This document shows, piece after piece, positions 1-9,866 of a stretch of DNA of 64,000 bases. Within the stretch, counting starts at the first letter, position 1, and each line of letters begins with the position of its first letter. Source of the stretch: Nectonema munidae (taxonomy: Eukaryota; Nematomorpha; Nectonematoida; Nectonematidae); contig JAUIRK010001009.1 in assembly GCA_030549495.1 (NCBI GenBank), forward strand, positions 434,001 through 498,000, given 5' to 3'. The notes under the pieces are model-generated. The model was not told where the DNA came from. It searched no databases and saw nothing but the letters and a program-made list of their open reading frames with translations. The translations under genes and the position numbers were made by a program.

Positions 1-22
1 TGTTGATTTACATTTTTTATTC

Positions 23-51
23 AGAACTAATAGGGTTAAACTATTAGTTCT
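23..51. repeat. short perfect hairpin
   Basis: Two 11-bp inverted arms (23-33 and 41-51) surround a 7-base loop. The left arm and loop (core CTAATAGGGTTAAA) match sequence at the later unit junctions near 26,335 and 42,015. It may be the tip of a decayed transposon terminus. No function is assigned. Confidence 0.5.
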
Positions 52-250
52 TAACATTTACTAGTAATGTGTGCTTGTGCATTGCAATATTTAGTAAGAA
101 ACACAGAGAGAGAGAGAAAGCTCGCATAGAAGGAAGAGGCTGCGCAAGAGAGAGGCAATACAATCATGTCAGATAATCTCAGTTACTGGCAATAATTAAT
201 CATGTTAGATGAAATCTGAGTGCTGCATTTAGCCCCTAGAATCTAATTAC

Positions 251-496
251 CTGCTCCTGCGCAGGACTCTAAATTCAATGTCACCGGCTGGGAGGAGTTG
301 CTGGCTTCCCGAATCTCATTTGCAGAAAACAGGAGTGCGGTTTCTCGGAAAAAGCTGAGAATCTTTCGCTGGTTAGCATCCAATTTCTTCTGTTCTCCAT
401 TAGGCTTGTTTGATATCTTAAAGAATTCCGTCCCACCACATGGATGCGTCTCCACCAAAGCCTCTTTTAATTTGTAAGGCATAGTAGTGTATACAA
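251..496 (-). CDS. candidate host exon, 82 codons
   Basis: An open stretch on the minus strand is bounded by an AG acceptor just before 496 (TTGTTAG) and a GT donor just after 251 (AGCAG/GTAATT). It is exactly 246 bp, so the exon would be phase-symmetric. The frame encodes PYKLKEALVETHPCGGTEFF near its start and ends in a Gln/Pro-containing stretch. It is visibly richer in G and C than its surroundings and has no stops, which is unusual in this AT-rich window. I do not recognise the domain and see no neighbouring exon. It may instead be a chance ORF or a transposon remnant. The splice sites are read by eye only. Confidence 0.3.
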
Positions 497-504
497 CTAA
501 CAAC

Positions 505-1655
505 AGGTAATGAAAAGACTAGTAAGCAACGCCTTCTTTTTCCTTCTACCGTTTTCTACATCCTCCTTTAATTTATCATGTTCTTTGTATCCATGTTAAG
601 AAAGGAAAGAATGCCGGGAGTAACAAGATTTTCTTTACAAATCACCTTTCAAATTTCTTTTGATGGATTCCCGCTTGGTATTAAGTGTGTATTGAAATTT
701 TTATCGATTACAAATGAAATATCATCATTTTGGTTCTCTCAATTAGATTAGACCAACGAGTTCCTTTTTTTATCGTAAAATAAAATAAGTGAACAATGAT
801 TTTTTCGTTCATTTTTCATCAATTACAAGACATGAAAAAATATTTAAATCAAAAATATATAAAATTTTGAGACAAAAAAGAATCTCTTTGCTTGCACCAA
901 TTGGCGGTAACTTGTTAATTAGCCCACTTTCAGCTATTTTTAGATTTTAAAACGTGAGCAAAAGAGCATACCAAACCTTGAAACAGCCAAATTTCTTCTA
1001 CATACTTTATTATCAATAAGATGATTTCCTATTAAAAATCGATTTGTTCAAGCTATCATTCACTATTTCAGAAGGAATATGTGCTTTTTTCCTATTTTCA
1101 CATTTTTGTTTACTTCTTCCTATATAAGATAAAAAAGAATAAAAAATTTTTGGGAGATGGAAATTGGAACCATATCCAAATGATTTAACTTAAGTATTTT
1201 TCGCAAACGAACACACGTAAGGGAGCGCATCACAAATGGCGTCGGCCAATTTTTGGTCATTTTTGAACGGTTCCTCTCCTCTTCTTTGCAGCACTCAGTC
1301 AAGCTTAGTTATTATAAAAATACTTAATATATTTCACAAGCTAAAATTTTCAATAATTTAATATTTTTACAAACAATCATCAAGTCGTCAACTTTTTCTC
1401 AATTCAAATTTATTCTTTTGTTCGTACTTTGATCCAGAACTTGTAATTGTCTTAGAAGCTGGCATTGTTCAATATTTTTTCGCCAAACTACAAAAAAGTG
1501 ACTTTCCTTCCACCAAAATATAAACTTTTAGGCATCTATGAAATTGAGAATTTGTTTTTAATTGAAATAAGTCACAGTTAGTCCAGCGTCCAGGGCATAC
1601 ATTAGTTTTACTCATTTCTTCTGTAAAGGCGATCCAGGTAATTGAAAACAAAAAT
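505..1655. other. AT-rich stretch without recognisable gene
   Basis: Only short, unconvincing reading frames rich in Phe, Ile and Lys occur here. No repeat shared with the rest of the window was noticed. Confidence 0.5.
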
Positions 1656-1919
1656 GTGAGTTTGGAAATCTTTTTTAGCGCCTATTTTAAATTCCCGCAA
1701 AAAACGCCTGAAAGATTAAATAAATTACAACGTCAAGACAAAGCGGCTAAAACAACGAAGAAAAATGATAAAGAATGCAAAGCTTTTTGGAAACCCTTAA
1801 AAAGTTTTAACTGCGACGATTATTTCTTCCCAAATTACGCAGAACAGGGAGAATGCCTCTCTGCAGGGAACGCGAAATTTGGGGGTTACCGGCAGACTCC
1901 GCTACACACATTTATCTGA
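1656..1919 (+). CDS. unrecognised small ORF, possible exon
   Basis: The frame runs 87 codons. A TTTTTTAG acceptor-like tract lies at about 1,670-1,678, so any real coding part may begin there. The product would be Lys-rich in the first half and end in a Gly/Cys-containing stretch (ECLSAGNAKFGGYRQTPLHT). The 3' part has more G and C than its surroundings. No domain, signal peptide or membrane segment is evident and it matches nothing else in the window. It could be an exon, a transposon remnant or chance. Confidence 0.2.
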   Translation: MSLEIFFSAYFKFPQKTPERLNKLQRQDKAAKTTKKNDKECKAFWKPLKSFNCDDYFFPNYAEQGECLSAGNAKFGGYRQTPLHTFI

Positions 1920-1924
1920 GGGAT

Positions 1925-2565
1925 TTAACATAGACACTCTCATTAAAAAATCAACACAAGCACAAAGGCTCAAAACATCACATTCTTATCAAACTTCATA
2001 CGCGAAAATTGCAACCAAGTCAAACTAATGACATACAGCGAATATTACAATTAGTGATTTCTGATAGAAATAAAGCCGGATATTGAATTACCAATATCAT
2101 TTTTAACGATTTAATAAAGAAAAAGTATAATCTATTTGCCTTTATTTAAATTTCAAAACAAATTAAAAAATCTTTTAAGCTTAATTTCATTTTGTAAAAT
2201 CTTTTAAATTTTTTGATTTGAATTCTCACACAACGAATAAAAGTATTTTAAATAAGAGGATTAAAAGATACGATTATATATCAATTTAAAAACACCATTA
2301 AAAATTGTCAAAGTTTGATTTTTAATTTAATTAATTTTTAAGTAATTTTTAATCATATTAGATAAAAAAATACTTTACATAAAAGTTATAATTTTTATCA
2401 AATAATTAATAGAAAAATAGAAAGAGACTTTCAAGTTATCTTTTCAATTTCTCTATATTTGTAATGAAGTTAAACATAGTTTTATAAAAAATTAGATCTT
2501 TGTGTTATTGCTCAAAATAATAGAAATTTAATGTTAGTTATCAGACCGGATTATCCGAATATCCG
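1925..2565. other. very AT-rich intergenic DNA
   Basis: Low-complexity AT-rich sequence with A-runs and T-runs. No gene or structured repeat was seen apart from a short CCGGATTATCCGAATATCCGG quasi-palindrome at its right edge (about 2,546-2,566). Confidence 0.5.
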
Positions 2566-2569
2566 GTAA

Positions 2570-3335
2570 AATTTAAAGTAAGGAGGATTTGGAGAGCAGG
2601 GTACCTCCGGGCCATCGACCATTTTTGGAACATCCACATCCCTAGGTACGATTATCCCAGAGGAGGAAACTCAACCCTCATAATAAACAAGGACATAAGA
2701 CACAAAAACCTCAAGTTTGAGCTCAGGCCCGCATACAACGAGCGACGGATTCAGAGGAATCTCAATCAGAATTAGTTCATTTTGTGAAAGAAGAGTTGTA
2801 TTTCAGATGCGTAAAATCCAGATGAGCAAATGTACCTTGCGTAATACCAGTAATACCCTGGCCCTAGACATTCATTCAAAATGATTTTGCATATAGAAAA
2901 TTCAATAAAATGGCCCTTATCTTCTAGATCTGCAAAAACAAGCGCCACTTACAGGTAATAAGTGCGAAAGCACAAGAAAGTTATCACGTATACCTATTAA
3001 AGGTATTACACCCCCCAGATAGATAAGGCTACAAACGACCAAGAGCACGGCACTATGCATGGAAGCCAGCTAAACACCAACACGAATACACAAGATCTAA
3101 TACCGAAACATCCCTAGACCACGTAAACATCCAAACAACAGCATAAGGAACCAGAGCCGCAAAGAACAATCTTGATCATGCCTCCAAACCACAAAGTTAT
3201 ATGAAAACACCATGCCTAACAACAACTTACATCGTATATTCCAAAGAGCCATCAAGATCAACCCGCTAAAATAAAATCAAAACAAAAGACACACTCGCCC
3301 AGCTTGGTAAGAGTAGTCAATAAATCAGCACTGCT
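2570..3335. other. A/C-rich, T-poor block of foreign composition
   Basis: The plus strand here is strikingly poor in T and rich in A and C, unlike the T-rich DNA on both sides. Neither strand has a long open frame. On the minus strand a TTTTTGCAG/ATCTAG acceptor-like site occurs near 2,940. The strand asymmetry suggests an inserted element or a decayed transcript-derived copy. I cannot name a family. Confidence 0.4.
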
Positions 3336-3344
3336 TCAAAGATT

Positions 3345-3520
3345 GTTTTTTGCAGATAATTTTTTTACAGAAAAAAACAATTTTGTGTACCCCTAGTTCT
3401 AGGTTTACTCTCCGGTATCGAACAATATCCCTTGCCATTGGAGCTACTTTCTACGTTTTCTCCTTGTGAAAAAAACCATATGATAAAATATTTTTGATGG
3501 GCCTAGAAATTTGCGAAAAC
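3345..3520 (-). repeat. inverted repeat, left copy (piggyBac-like 3' coding end)
   Basis: The reverse complement of this segment matches 4,781-4,952 with only scattered differences. It carries the inverted copy of the start of the Cys-rich coding end described at 4,868. The two copies face each other across about 1.26 kb, giving a foldback arrangement. Confidence 0.7.
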
Positions 3521-4104
3521 TTAGAGCGAATGAGCATTCATTGTTCGCAAAGTTTGAGAGATAAATATTTCCAAAAAAAATGTAGATTTTAATTTCAATT
3601 AAAATTGTAAATCAGCCAATAGTTGAAAGCTGCAATATCCAAGTAATTAGTGAAAATGGCCATGGTCCATCCTCTACTAGGTTTATAAGAAGTGAAATCT
3701 CTTGCCATTCTATTGAAATGATCTACACCAACTTTATACTAATAAAAAACGTTTGATAAAAAACGGCGATAGGAGACCTAATAGGAAAAATATAGTAGCA
3801 CAACACCCTGTAACAAAAAATTTTTTTTAGATTGTTTCTGTGCTATATTTTACTTTTTCTGCTTTGTTGTCGATCAAATTAATAGAAAATACTTATGTGA
3901 GATTTCAAACTTTGGTTTTCTGCACAAATTGTCGAAATAGCAATAGTGATACAACAAAGCAGAAAAAATGGTGTAGAGCCCTGGAACAAACTAAAATATC
4001 TGTCATATTTAAAATTCATTTTTTAATTTTGCCTAATATATATTTTAAATATGCTCGTTTTTTTAAACAACTATAATTGAAAATGTTATGTCTAATCGTC
4101 ATTG

Positions 4105-4797
4105 TAAATATGAAAATGATTCGTTTTGTTACGTGTGCAGAGAATTTTTTGCCAAAGGAGCTAAAAAAAACACTGCTTAGAAAAATGTCTACGTGTGAAG
4201 GAAGCCTACTGTGCATACTTTGGAATTCCAGTAGGTGATCAGGACAAAAAGTGGGCGCCTCATGTCATCTGCGTTTACTGTCCCCCGAATTCTTGAAGGC
4301 TGGTACAGAGGTGAGAAAAGAGCTATGCGTTTTGCTATACCACGCATCTGGCGTGAACCTACTGATCACATCTTACAGATTGCTCCTTCTGCATGGTGGA
4401 TCCAACAAAAAGGAGAAAAAGAAAGAACGCGCCTCCCATTGAGTACCCTAGTATTCCTTCATCTATTGCTCCTGTTCTTCATAATACAACAGACTTGCTT
4501 GCACCAGAGCCGCCATCAAGGGATTCATACTTTTAATCAGATACGAGTTGCGATGATTCAGAAGATCAGCAAAGTGCATCAACTTCTGCAAACTTTCAAC
4601 ATCGAAGAAAAGATAAAAGATGTCCATACTTCCCAAATCAAGAGGATATCAATGATCTCATCAGAGAAATGGCTTTGACGAAATCTAACTCTGAACTTCT
4701 TATTTCTCGACTGAAGCAATGGGAATTACTGCACAAAAGTGTTAAAATTACTTCTCAAAGGGAACGTTATCGCCAAATGTTTCGCAAATTTATAGGC
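4105..4797 (+). pseudogene. broken member of a metazoan zinc-ribbon-like family with a WREPT motif
   Basis: Reading across three frames gives an ordered set of motifs: a CYVC pair with EFF near 4,125, then AYFGIPVGDQDKKWAPHV near 4,215, WREPTDH near 4,345, a FCMV plus YPSIPSSIAPV stretch near 4,390-4,470, and INDLIREMALTKS..LLISRLKQWELL near 4,650-4,730. From memory, this order matches a multi-copy family of uncharacterised animal proteins with paired Cys motifs, and it cannot be checked here. Stops and frameshifts near 4,180, 4,300 and 4,530 show that it is dead. It lies between the inverted piggyBac-like repeats, so it may have been carried by that element. Confidence 0.5.
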
Positions 4798-4952
4798 CCA
4801 TCAAAAATATTTTATCATATTGCTTTTTTCACAAGGAGAAAACGTTAAAAGTAGCTCTACTGGCAAGGGATATTGTTCGATACCGGAGTGTAAACCTAGA
4901 ACTAGAGGTACACTAAATTGTTTTTTGGGTAAAAAAATTATCTGCAAAAAAC
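4781..4952 (+). repeat. inverted repeat, right copy
   Basis: This is the partner of 3,345-3,520 in opposite orientation. It includes the coding start of the Cys-rich tail at 4,868. Confidence 0.7.
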
Positions 4953-4993
4953 ATTCTTTTCTGTTATGTCCTACTTGCAACTCTGATATGTAG
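4868..4993 (+). pseudogene. piggyBac-like transposase C-terminal Cys-rich domain remnant
   Basis: The open frame has the spacing C-x4-C, then C, then CKKHS, then CPTC, and stops at 4,993. Arrays of Cys with an embedded CKxHS near the C terminus are typical of the zinc-binding tail of piggyBac transposases, which contacts the transposon ends. No DDE catalytic domain is visible upstream; the WREPT-type pseudogene occupies that place. The call rests on Cys/His spacing only. Another small zinc-binding domain is possible. Confidence 0.4.
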
Positions 4994-4999
4994 TACTTT

Positions 5000-5383
5000 A
5001 TTTTTTGTAGACTGTTTGTGTAATTTCTTTCAACTATTTATTCTGTTCAAATAAACTTTTTTAAAATTGGCGTTAATTTTAATTTTTTGTTTTTTGCATA
5101 ACATTTTATTATTATATAAATACTAAAATATTTAATTTGTGTCTAAATTAGCAAGGAAGAGCTTGTTTGTAAAATTTTGAGGGTTAAAGATGAAGAAAAA
5201 ATTTTAATCAAAATTTTGTTTCAAGGTTTATCCCACATATTGGCTCCAAAATTCCATTAGTTTACTCAAAGTGTAAAAAAATTAATTAATCGGAAAGCTC
5301 TTTAACTCTTTAAATTTACATGTTCTTTTAAAACTACCTTACATATTTATTTAACATCGAAATGTTGATCTAAAATAAAAGTT
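5000..5383. other. AT-rich spacer
   Basis: No gene was seen. AT-rich DNA separates the piggyBac-like remnant from the next hAT element. No hAT 5' terminus could be identified here. Confidence 0.4.
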
Positions 5384-6770
5384 TTGAGTAAAAAGCCCAA
5401 CAGTGGCATGCGAATGACTTGTATGTTACAAGCTTGTGAAGAGGTTTTGGGAAAACAGACTTCACAGAATTTGAAAGTAATTCCTATGTCTGCCTATACC
5501 GTTAAACGTAGAATTGAAGACATGGCTGAAGACATTGAAAATCAAAATTGCAAAAAATGCATAATTTTATTCTACTCAACTCGAAAAATCAATGGATGTA
5601 AGTAACAAAGCTCTTCTCCTTTGTTTTGTGAGGGCTGAGTGTGAAGGAGAATTTTATGAAGAACTACTATGTTCGCTCAACTTACGGCGTAGAACAACTA
5701 ACTCTGAGATTTTTGAAACACTCAATAGCTATTTTCTGGAGCACAGAATTGAACGGAAAAGTGTATTGGAATATGCACAAACGATTCCGCAAACATGACT
5801 GGAGATCGCTCAGGAGTTGTTGCAGAGGTAAAAAAATATTGGTCACCCAGACATTCTGTCTACACATTGCATTATACATCGCGAGCAACTTGTGGGAGAA
5901 AAATGTCCCCAGAACTACATGAAGTTTTGTCAGATGTTATTAAAATGATAAAAGAAATTCGTCACAAAGCTCGAATATTAGAAGCACTTTGTGAAGAAAT
6001 GGGTTCCCAATATACTCACCTACTTCTTCATGCTGAGGTGAGATGGCTTTCGACGAGAAAAGTACTAACAAGTATGTTAGCCTTCCGAGAAGAAATTAAA
6101 TTATTTTTTCTGCAACAAAATAATCAGAAATTTCAAGAGTTCTTGTCCGAAGATGAGTGGATAGCTAAGCTTGCTTACCTGACGGATATATTTTCTCTGT
6201 TGAATGAAATATACATATCTTTGCAAGGTCAACTTAAGAACATGTTCAGACTACGCAACAAAGTAGATGCTTTTCAAAAGAAAATATCACTGTAGCAAAA
6301 GTGTTTGGCTGAAAAAGATCTTCAAATGTTTTAAAATTTTAATGAATATATGGGAGAGAAAGATGTCAACTGGGAAGTCGTATCCATTGTTCAACCACAC
6401 TTACAGTCACTGAAAAATTATTTTGCTTGTCTTTTTTCAAAGGAAGGAGATGCCAGGCGTGGCAATATGTGGATATAGATCCATTTGAGAAAAGCATTGA
6501 AGACAGCAATTTGAGCATGAACGAAAAAGAATGCCTCATGCTATCATGTTAGGAATATGCTATAGAATGCTATCATGCGAAGACAGTCTCAAAACTAAAT
6601 TTCGTTCGTCCTTTCAAGACCTCATTTCTGGATCTCGATAAAAAGTGAATAACCATCACTCAGTGAGAAGGCAATGAAGATTTTATCGATCTCGGCCTGA
6701 AATAAAATCACGTCGAAGCCTTGCAGTAACGTCATGTTAACCAAATATCCTGAAACAGAAATAAACATCA
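5384..6770 (+). pseudogene. ZBED5-type hAT transposase, broken
   Basis: Several frames together give a hAT transposase of the ZBED5/GTF2IRD2-like type. The N-terminal part (5,384-5,600) has CEEVLGKQ...TVKRRIEDMAEDIE. A degenerate segment follows (5,600-5,800). The best part (5,795-6,295) has ARILEALCEEMGSQYTHLL followed by HAEVRWLSTRKVL, the family's conserved His-x-E-V-R-W-L-S signature. A C-terminal remnant with DPFEKS lies near 6,480. Frameshifts near 5,590 and 5,800 and stops near 6,296 and 6,550 inactivate it. Hence no functional enzyme for cut-and-paste transposition is made. The BED finger expected at the N terminus was not found. Confidence 0.75.
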
Positions 6771-6793
6771 CATTAAAAATTTGGAGTGCATTA

Positions 6794-7000
6794 TTAAACA
6801 GTGAATTTTTAATATCTTTTATAATAATTAAATTATATCTCTGTTATAATTAATAGCTATATTAAGAAAGTAAAAGTTAACTTGTTATTATTATTATAAA
6901 ATTGTATTTAATGTTTTTAAGTTATAAAAATGCTAGTAGTCCGCAAAATTTAAAATTATACAACTTCTGGTCCATGAATTTGAAAGCTTGGCGACCGGTG
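6794..7000 (+). mobile_element. hAT 3' tail at start of unit 1
   Basis: This is the terminal sequence of the ZBED5-type hAT; in unit 1 it is still attached to its transposase remnant. Confidence 0.55.
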
Positions 7001-7561
7001 GTATAAAGTATAGAAGAAATAACGTAGAGACTATGAGCCGATAAGAAATTTATAGCCAAAACGAATGAGTCCTGCATAAATATGAGATTTACTGACAAGT
7101 AAAATATTTTGAGTGAATTAAACATCAAAAGCTGGTTGATTGAATAAACTAAGAAAATAATAACTGTACCAGAGGAAAGTAGAATTTATTTTAAAGTTTA
7201 TAAATTTGGCTTTGATTGTCAGGTTTGATAGAATTTATAAGTTCTTTTAATTCGTTGATTTATCGAAGCAAATTCTTGTACACTTTTTAAACCAAAGATT
7301 GATTGAAAATAGAAATTTTACTATATTTGAACATAGCGAAATGCTGGATAAAAGATAATATAAAGAAAAACTAGAAATTCTGAAGCTTGTTAAATCCCAT
7401 TTAGCAGTTAATCTTCCATTTTCCAGTTAATTTGTTAAGCTGTTAGATACTCTGGCTTTTTCTGCTTTCAAATATTTCGATGAGATGACTCAAATAATGA
7501 GTTTTATTTTTGAACACATTTCTATCTTAATTTATCATTATGTATTTGGAATACATTTTGA
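7001..7561. other. non-coding part of unit with inverted repeat
   Basis: AT-rich sequence shared by all units (26,558-27,119 and 42,232-42,793). An inverted repeat of about 95 bp (7,308-7,405 against 7,909-8,005) flanks the FLYWCH fragment. No gene is recognised. Confidence 0.5.
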
Positions 7562-7906
7562 GTGAAAAAGTCAAAAAAAGTTAGTGGACGGATTTGTAAA
7601 GAAAAAACAATAAAACAAAAACTTTTTTGGAAATGTGATCACTATTATTTAACTAAATGCAAGGCAAGAAATCAAACTAAAGATAGCAATATTTTAAAAA
7701 TATTAAATGAACATAATCATGCAGGTAATTGTGCTTGAGTTCAAGCAAAAAATTTATAACTTGATCACAAGTAAAACTTTTTCACAAGAAACTCCACACA
7801 CCATCGTACAGAGGCTTGTAAAGCAATATACCAAGCTGTATCTATTCAATTATTATCAACGAAAAATTTTTCCTTTACGGGAAATAAGCATAAAGCTCAA
7901 TAATCT
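7562..7906 (+). pseudogene. FLYWCH zinc-finger fragment (MULE-type), unit 1
   Basis: The frame from 7,562 reads GRICKEK...LFWKCDHYYLTKCKARN and continues to LNEHNHAGNC. The W-x-C, K-C-K-A-R and H-N-H arrangement is the C2H2-like FLYWCH finger. Such fingers occur in proteins related to Mutator-like (MULE) transposases, where they are presumed to bind DNA. Two frame breaks follow. The remaining residues (ETPHTIVQ..., then AVSIQLLSTK in another frame) resemble the linker after the finger. No MULE catalytic domain follows, because the segment ends at an inverted repeat. Confidence 0.6.
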
Positions 7907-8080
7907 GTAAACCTTCTAAATGGGATTTAACAAGCTTCAGAAATCAAGCATTTCGCTAAGATGTTCAAATATAGTAAAATTTCTATTTCAATCCTTTCGT
8001 CCTAAAGTTTAAGCTTTATTATAAACGATCTCATTTTGTACATGAAATCAATCACAGCTATAAACCTACCTTAAAGGACC

Positions 8081-8281
8081 TTAGGGAAGCTTTTGAAGCC
8101 ATTGGTTGTCTGATAGTTTTCTTGCAAATTCCATTGACTTCAAATTGTTATCTTGCATCAAGAATTCAGTAAGTACTTTTTTAAGTGATTCAACCCTTGT
8201 TAAAACATTTCCCATCGACAGCCAGCGAACTTCAGTGTGAAGGAGTACATGTTCTTCGTTGTTTCCAAATTCCTGGCACAA
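8081..8281 (-). pseudogene. hAT transposase internal fragment, unit 1
   Basis: The 66-codon frame encodes CQEFGNNEEHVLLHTEVRWL and then a helix rich in Leu and Lys. This is the HTEVRWLS region of ZBED5-type hAT transposases. It starts abruptly three bases from the outer edge of the left palindrome arm and ends with a stop, so both sides are truncated. It would be the natural continuation of the plus-strand hAT half at 11,983-13,187, but lies on the opposite strand on the other side of the palindrome. Confidence 0.7.
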
Positions 8282-8959
8282 GAGTGAAAATTTTTATTAA
8301 ACTCAATTTTCTCTTTAAAAATAAATAAGTAAATATTTTTAAGTTTTTTAAAACATTTTTATCAATAAATGTTTAATTATTAATTTTCTATTTAGTATCC
8401 TATACACATAATCAAAACAAGCAAGACCTTGTACGTTTTTAATGTCTAAAGTTGAGACCCAGTTTTTAAGACCGATTTTTCAATGCCAATTTTATGAGAC
8501 CAATCTTTATAAATAATATGAAAAAATAAAAATTTATAAATTTAGAGTTTGAAAAGGTTAAATAAGATTTATTTGCGAAATAATAAAATGGAAATAATTT
8601 AGCTTCTCATTTTCTGTAAAAAATTAAAAAAAATTTCTTCGTGTATTAATATTCAAAATATCAAAAAGTAAAAATGATACTTGTCAAGATAATATAAATA
8701 TGTCAATTAAAAATAAAATGAAGAAATAGTTGAAGGCTAGTTGCTTTCCACACCACCCTTGAGGTACAACGTATAGGCGCATTAACTTTTTTTTAAGTGG
8801 AAGTATCCCCAGGAGGTATATCGTAACCACTGTTCACATGAACACCCTTTTTAACTCTATTTCGTATTTTTGCAATTCTATTTTTTCCTTTTGTAATACT
8901 GTTTCCTTGACCTTTTTAAAGTTTTTGGAAAAGAATCTTATTTAGGTAAGAGAGACATT

Positions 8960-9175
8960 CTATAACAAAAAGAAAAAGTAGAATTTCAAAAGGACAAAAT
9001 AGAATTGTAAAAGAATAAAATAGAATTGAAAAAGAACAAAATAGAATTATAAAATAGAATTGAAAAAGAAGAAATTAGGTTTGGGAAAGAAGAAACTAGA
9101 ACTAAGAAAGAAGAAAATAGAATTGGGAAAGAAGAAACTAGAATTAAGAAAGAAGAAAATAGAACTAAAATTGGT
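8960..9175 (+). repeat. approximately 21-bp minisatellite, unit 1 left arm
   Basis: Degenerate tandem copies of AAAATAGAATTGAAAAAGAA and relatives. Read on the plus strand, the period of about 21 bp gives heptads of the type NRIEKEQ, interrupted by stops. Confidence 0.7.
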
Positions 9176-9188
9176 ATATATTATATTT

Positions 9189-9785
9189 TTATTTTGTTAG
9201 ACCTTTTCGGTATTCTAAGCGAATTTGCCTCTGCAACTTCCTGTTTTCTTTCTTTTCTGCTTGGGCTCTCAAGTTTTCTCTCTTTTTTTCATTCTTGATC
9301 GAGTCCATCTTCTCCATTTTGCGTCTGCTTTCTTTCTCAATCTTAATGCATTTTGATTTGAAGGCGAAAGACGTTAGTTCACTATATTGCACAGTTTCTA
9401 TCTCGAGATATTGACATTTCGTTTCTTTCACCTGTTCTTTTTTTCCTTTCAAGTTGTCCTTATTTTTGACAGATTCAACGAAATTAGTCAAATACTCTTT
9501 CTTTTCTTTTTTAAATGTTCGAATATCAATTTCTCGAACTTTAGGCTTATTATCTTTTTTATCGAGTTGGCATTGTTTTGCCTTTGATTCATTTTTTATA
9601 TTTTTTGGGCAAGAAGAATTCACGTTTTCGTGAAGTTCATTTCCTTCAATGCCCTTTCTTATATTTTCCCATGCTTTTTCGTATGAGTATTTGAGTTTTG
9701 GTAAAATAGCAGAGCAAGCTTGTATTACCATTTCCTCGCACAACAAAGCGCAAGCCTCAATTAGTATGTTTCCGAACATGGCCAT
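9189..9785 (-). CDS. lysine-rich 198-residue protein of unknown function, unit 1 left arm
   Basis: The ORF is uninterrupted, from an ATG that follows the inner arm edge by about 81 bp. Residues 1-30 are mostly hydrophobic with three Cys (MAMFGNILIEACALL...) and could form a membrane-associated or amphipathic helix. From about residue 55 the chain is highly charged. Roughly one residue in five is Lys, and residues 145-198 are a probable helix rich in K, E and R. I do not recognise the family. Its mirror copy is at 10,111. Keeping the frame open in both arms and in unit 3 argues for either recent origin or selection. Differences here are CALLCEEMVIQA against CAMLGVVIVIEA in the right arm. Confidence 0.55.
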   Translation of the reverse strand: MAMFGNILIEACALLCEEMVIQACSAILPKLKYSYEKAWENIRKGIEGNELHENVNSSCPKNIKNESKAKQCQLDKKDNKPKVREIDIRTFKKEKKEYLTNFVESVKNKDNLKGKKEQVKETKCQYLEIETVQYSELTSFAFKSKCIKIEKESRRKMEKMDSIKNEKKRENLRAQAEKKENRKLQRQIRLEYRKGLTK

Positions 9786-9866
9786 TTTCGTAGAGTGCTT
9801 TTTGCAAAAGTGACGCTAACCTACTTTCTATAGTTATTTGTAAACTCATGCAAAAGGTCATTCAAC

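Larger units (their letters stand above)
5384..7000 (+). mobile_element. ZBED5-type hAT element, 5' end undefined
   Basis: The transposase remnant is followed by an untranslated tail ending GGCGACCGGTG at 7,000. This resembles the imperfect 3' terminus of hAT elements with a long G/C-containing end. The same tail without the transposase begins units 2 and 3, so this copy is the source context from which the array was cut. Confidence 0.55.
8284..9866 (-). repeat. palindrome left arm, unit 1
   Basis: The reverse complement matches 10,030-11,610 over nearly its full length, including the ORF, the minisatellite and the outer AT-rich part. It is about 1.58 kb long. Confidence 0.9.

Noticed and set aside
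4235-4678. 147-codon ORF as an intact gene
   Set aside because: The family motifs lie in alternating frames. This ORF contains only the WREPT part and otherwise out-of-frame sequence.
9387-9587. 66-codon frame starting MHSFYLEILTF, present in every arm
   Set aside because: It is the antisense shadow of the lysine-rich ORF: Phe/Leu codons mirror Lys/Glu codons. Its conservation follows from the palindrome copies.
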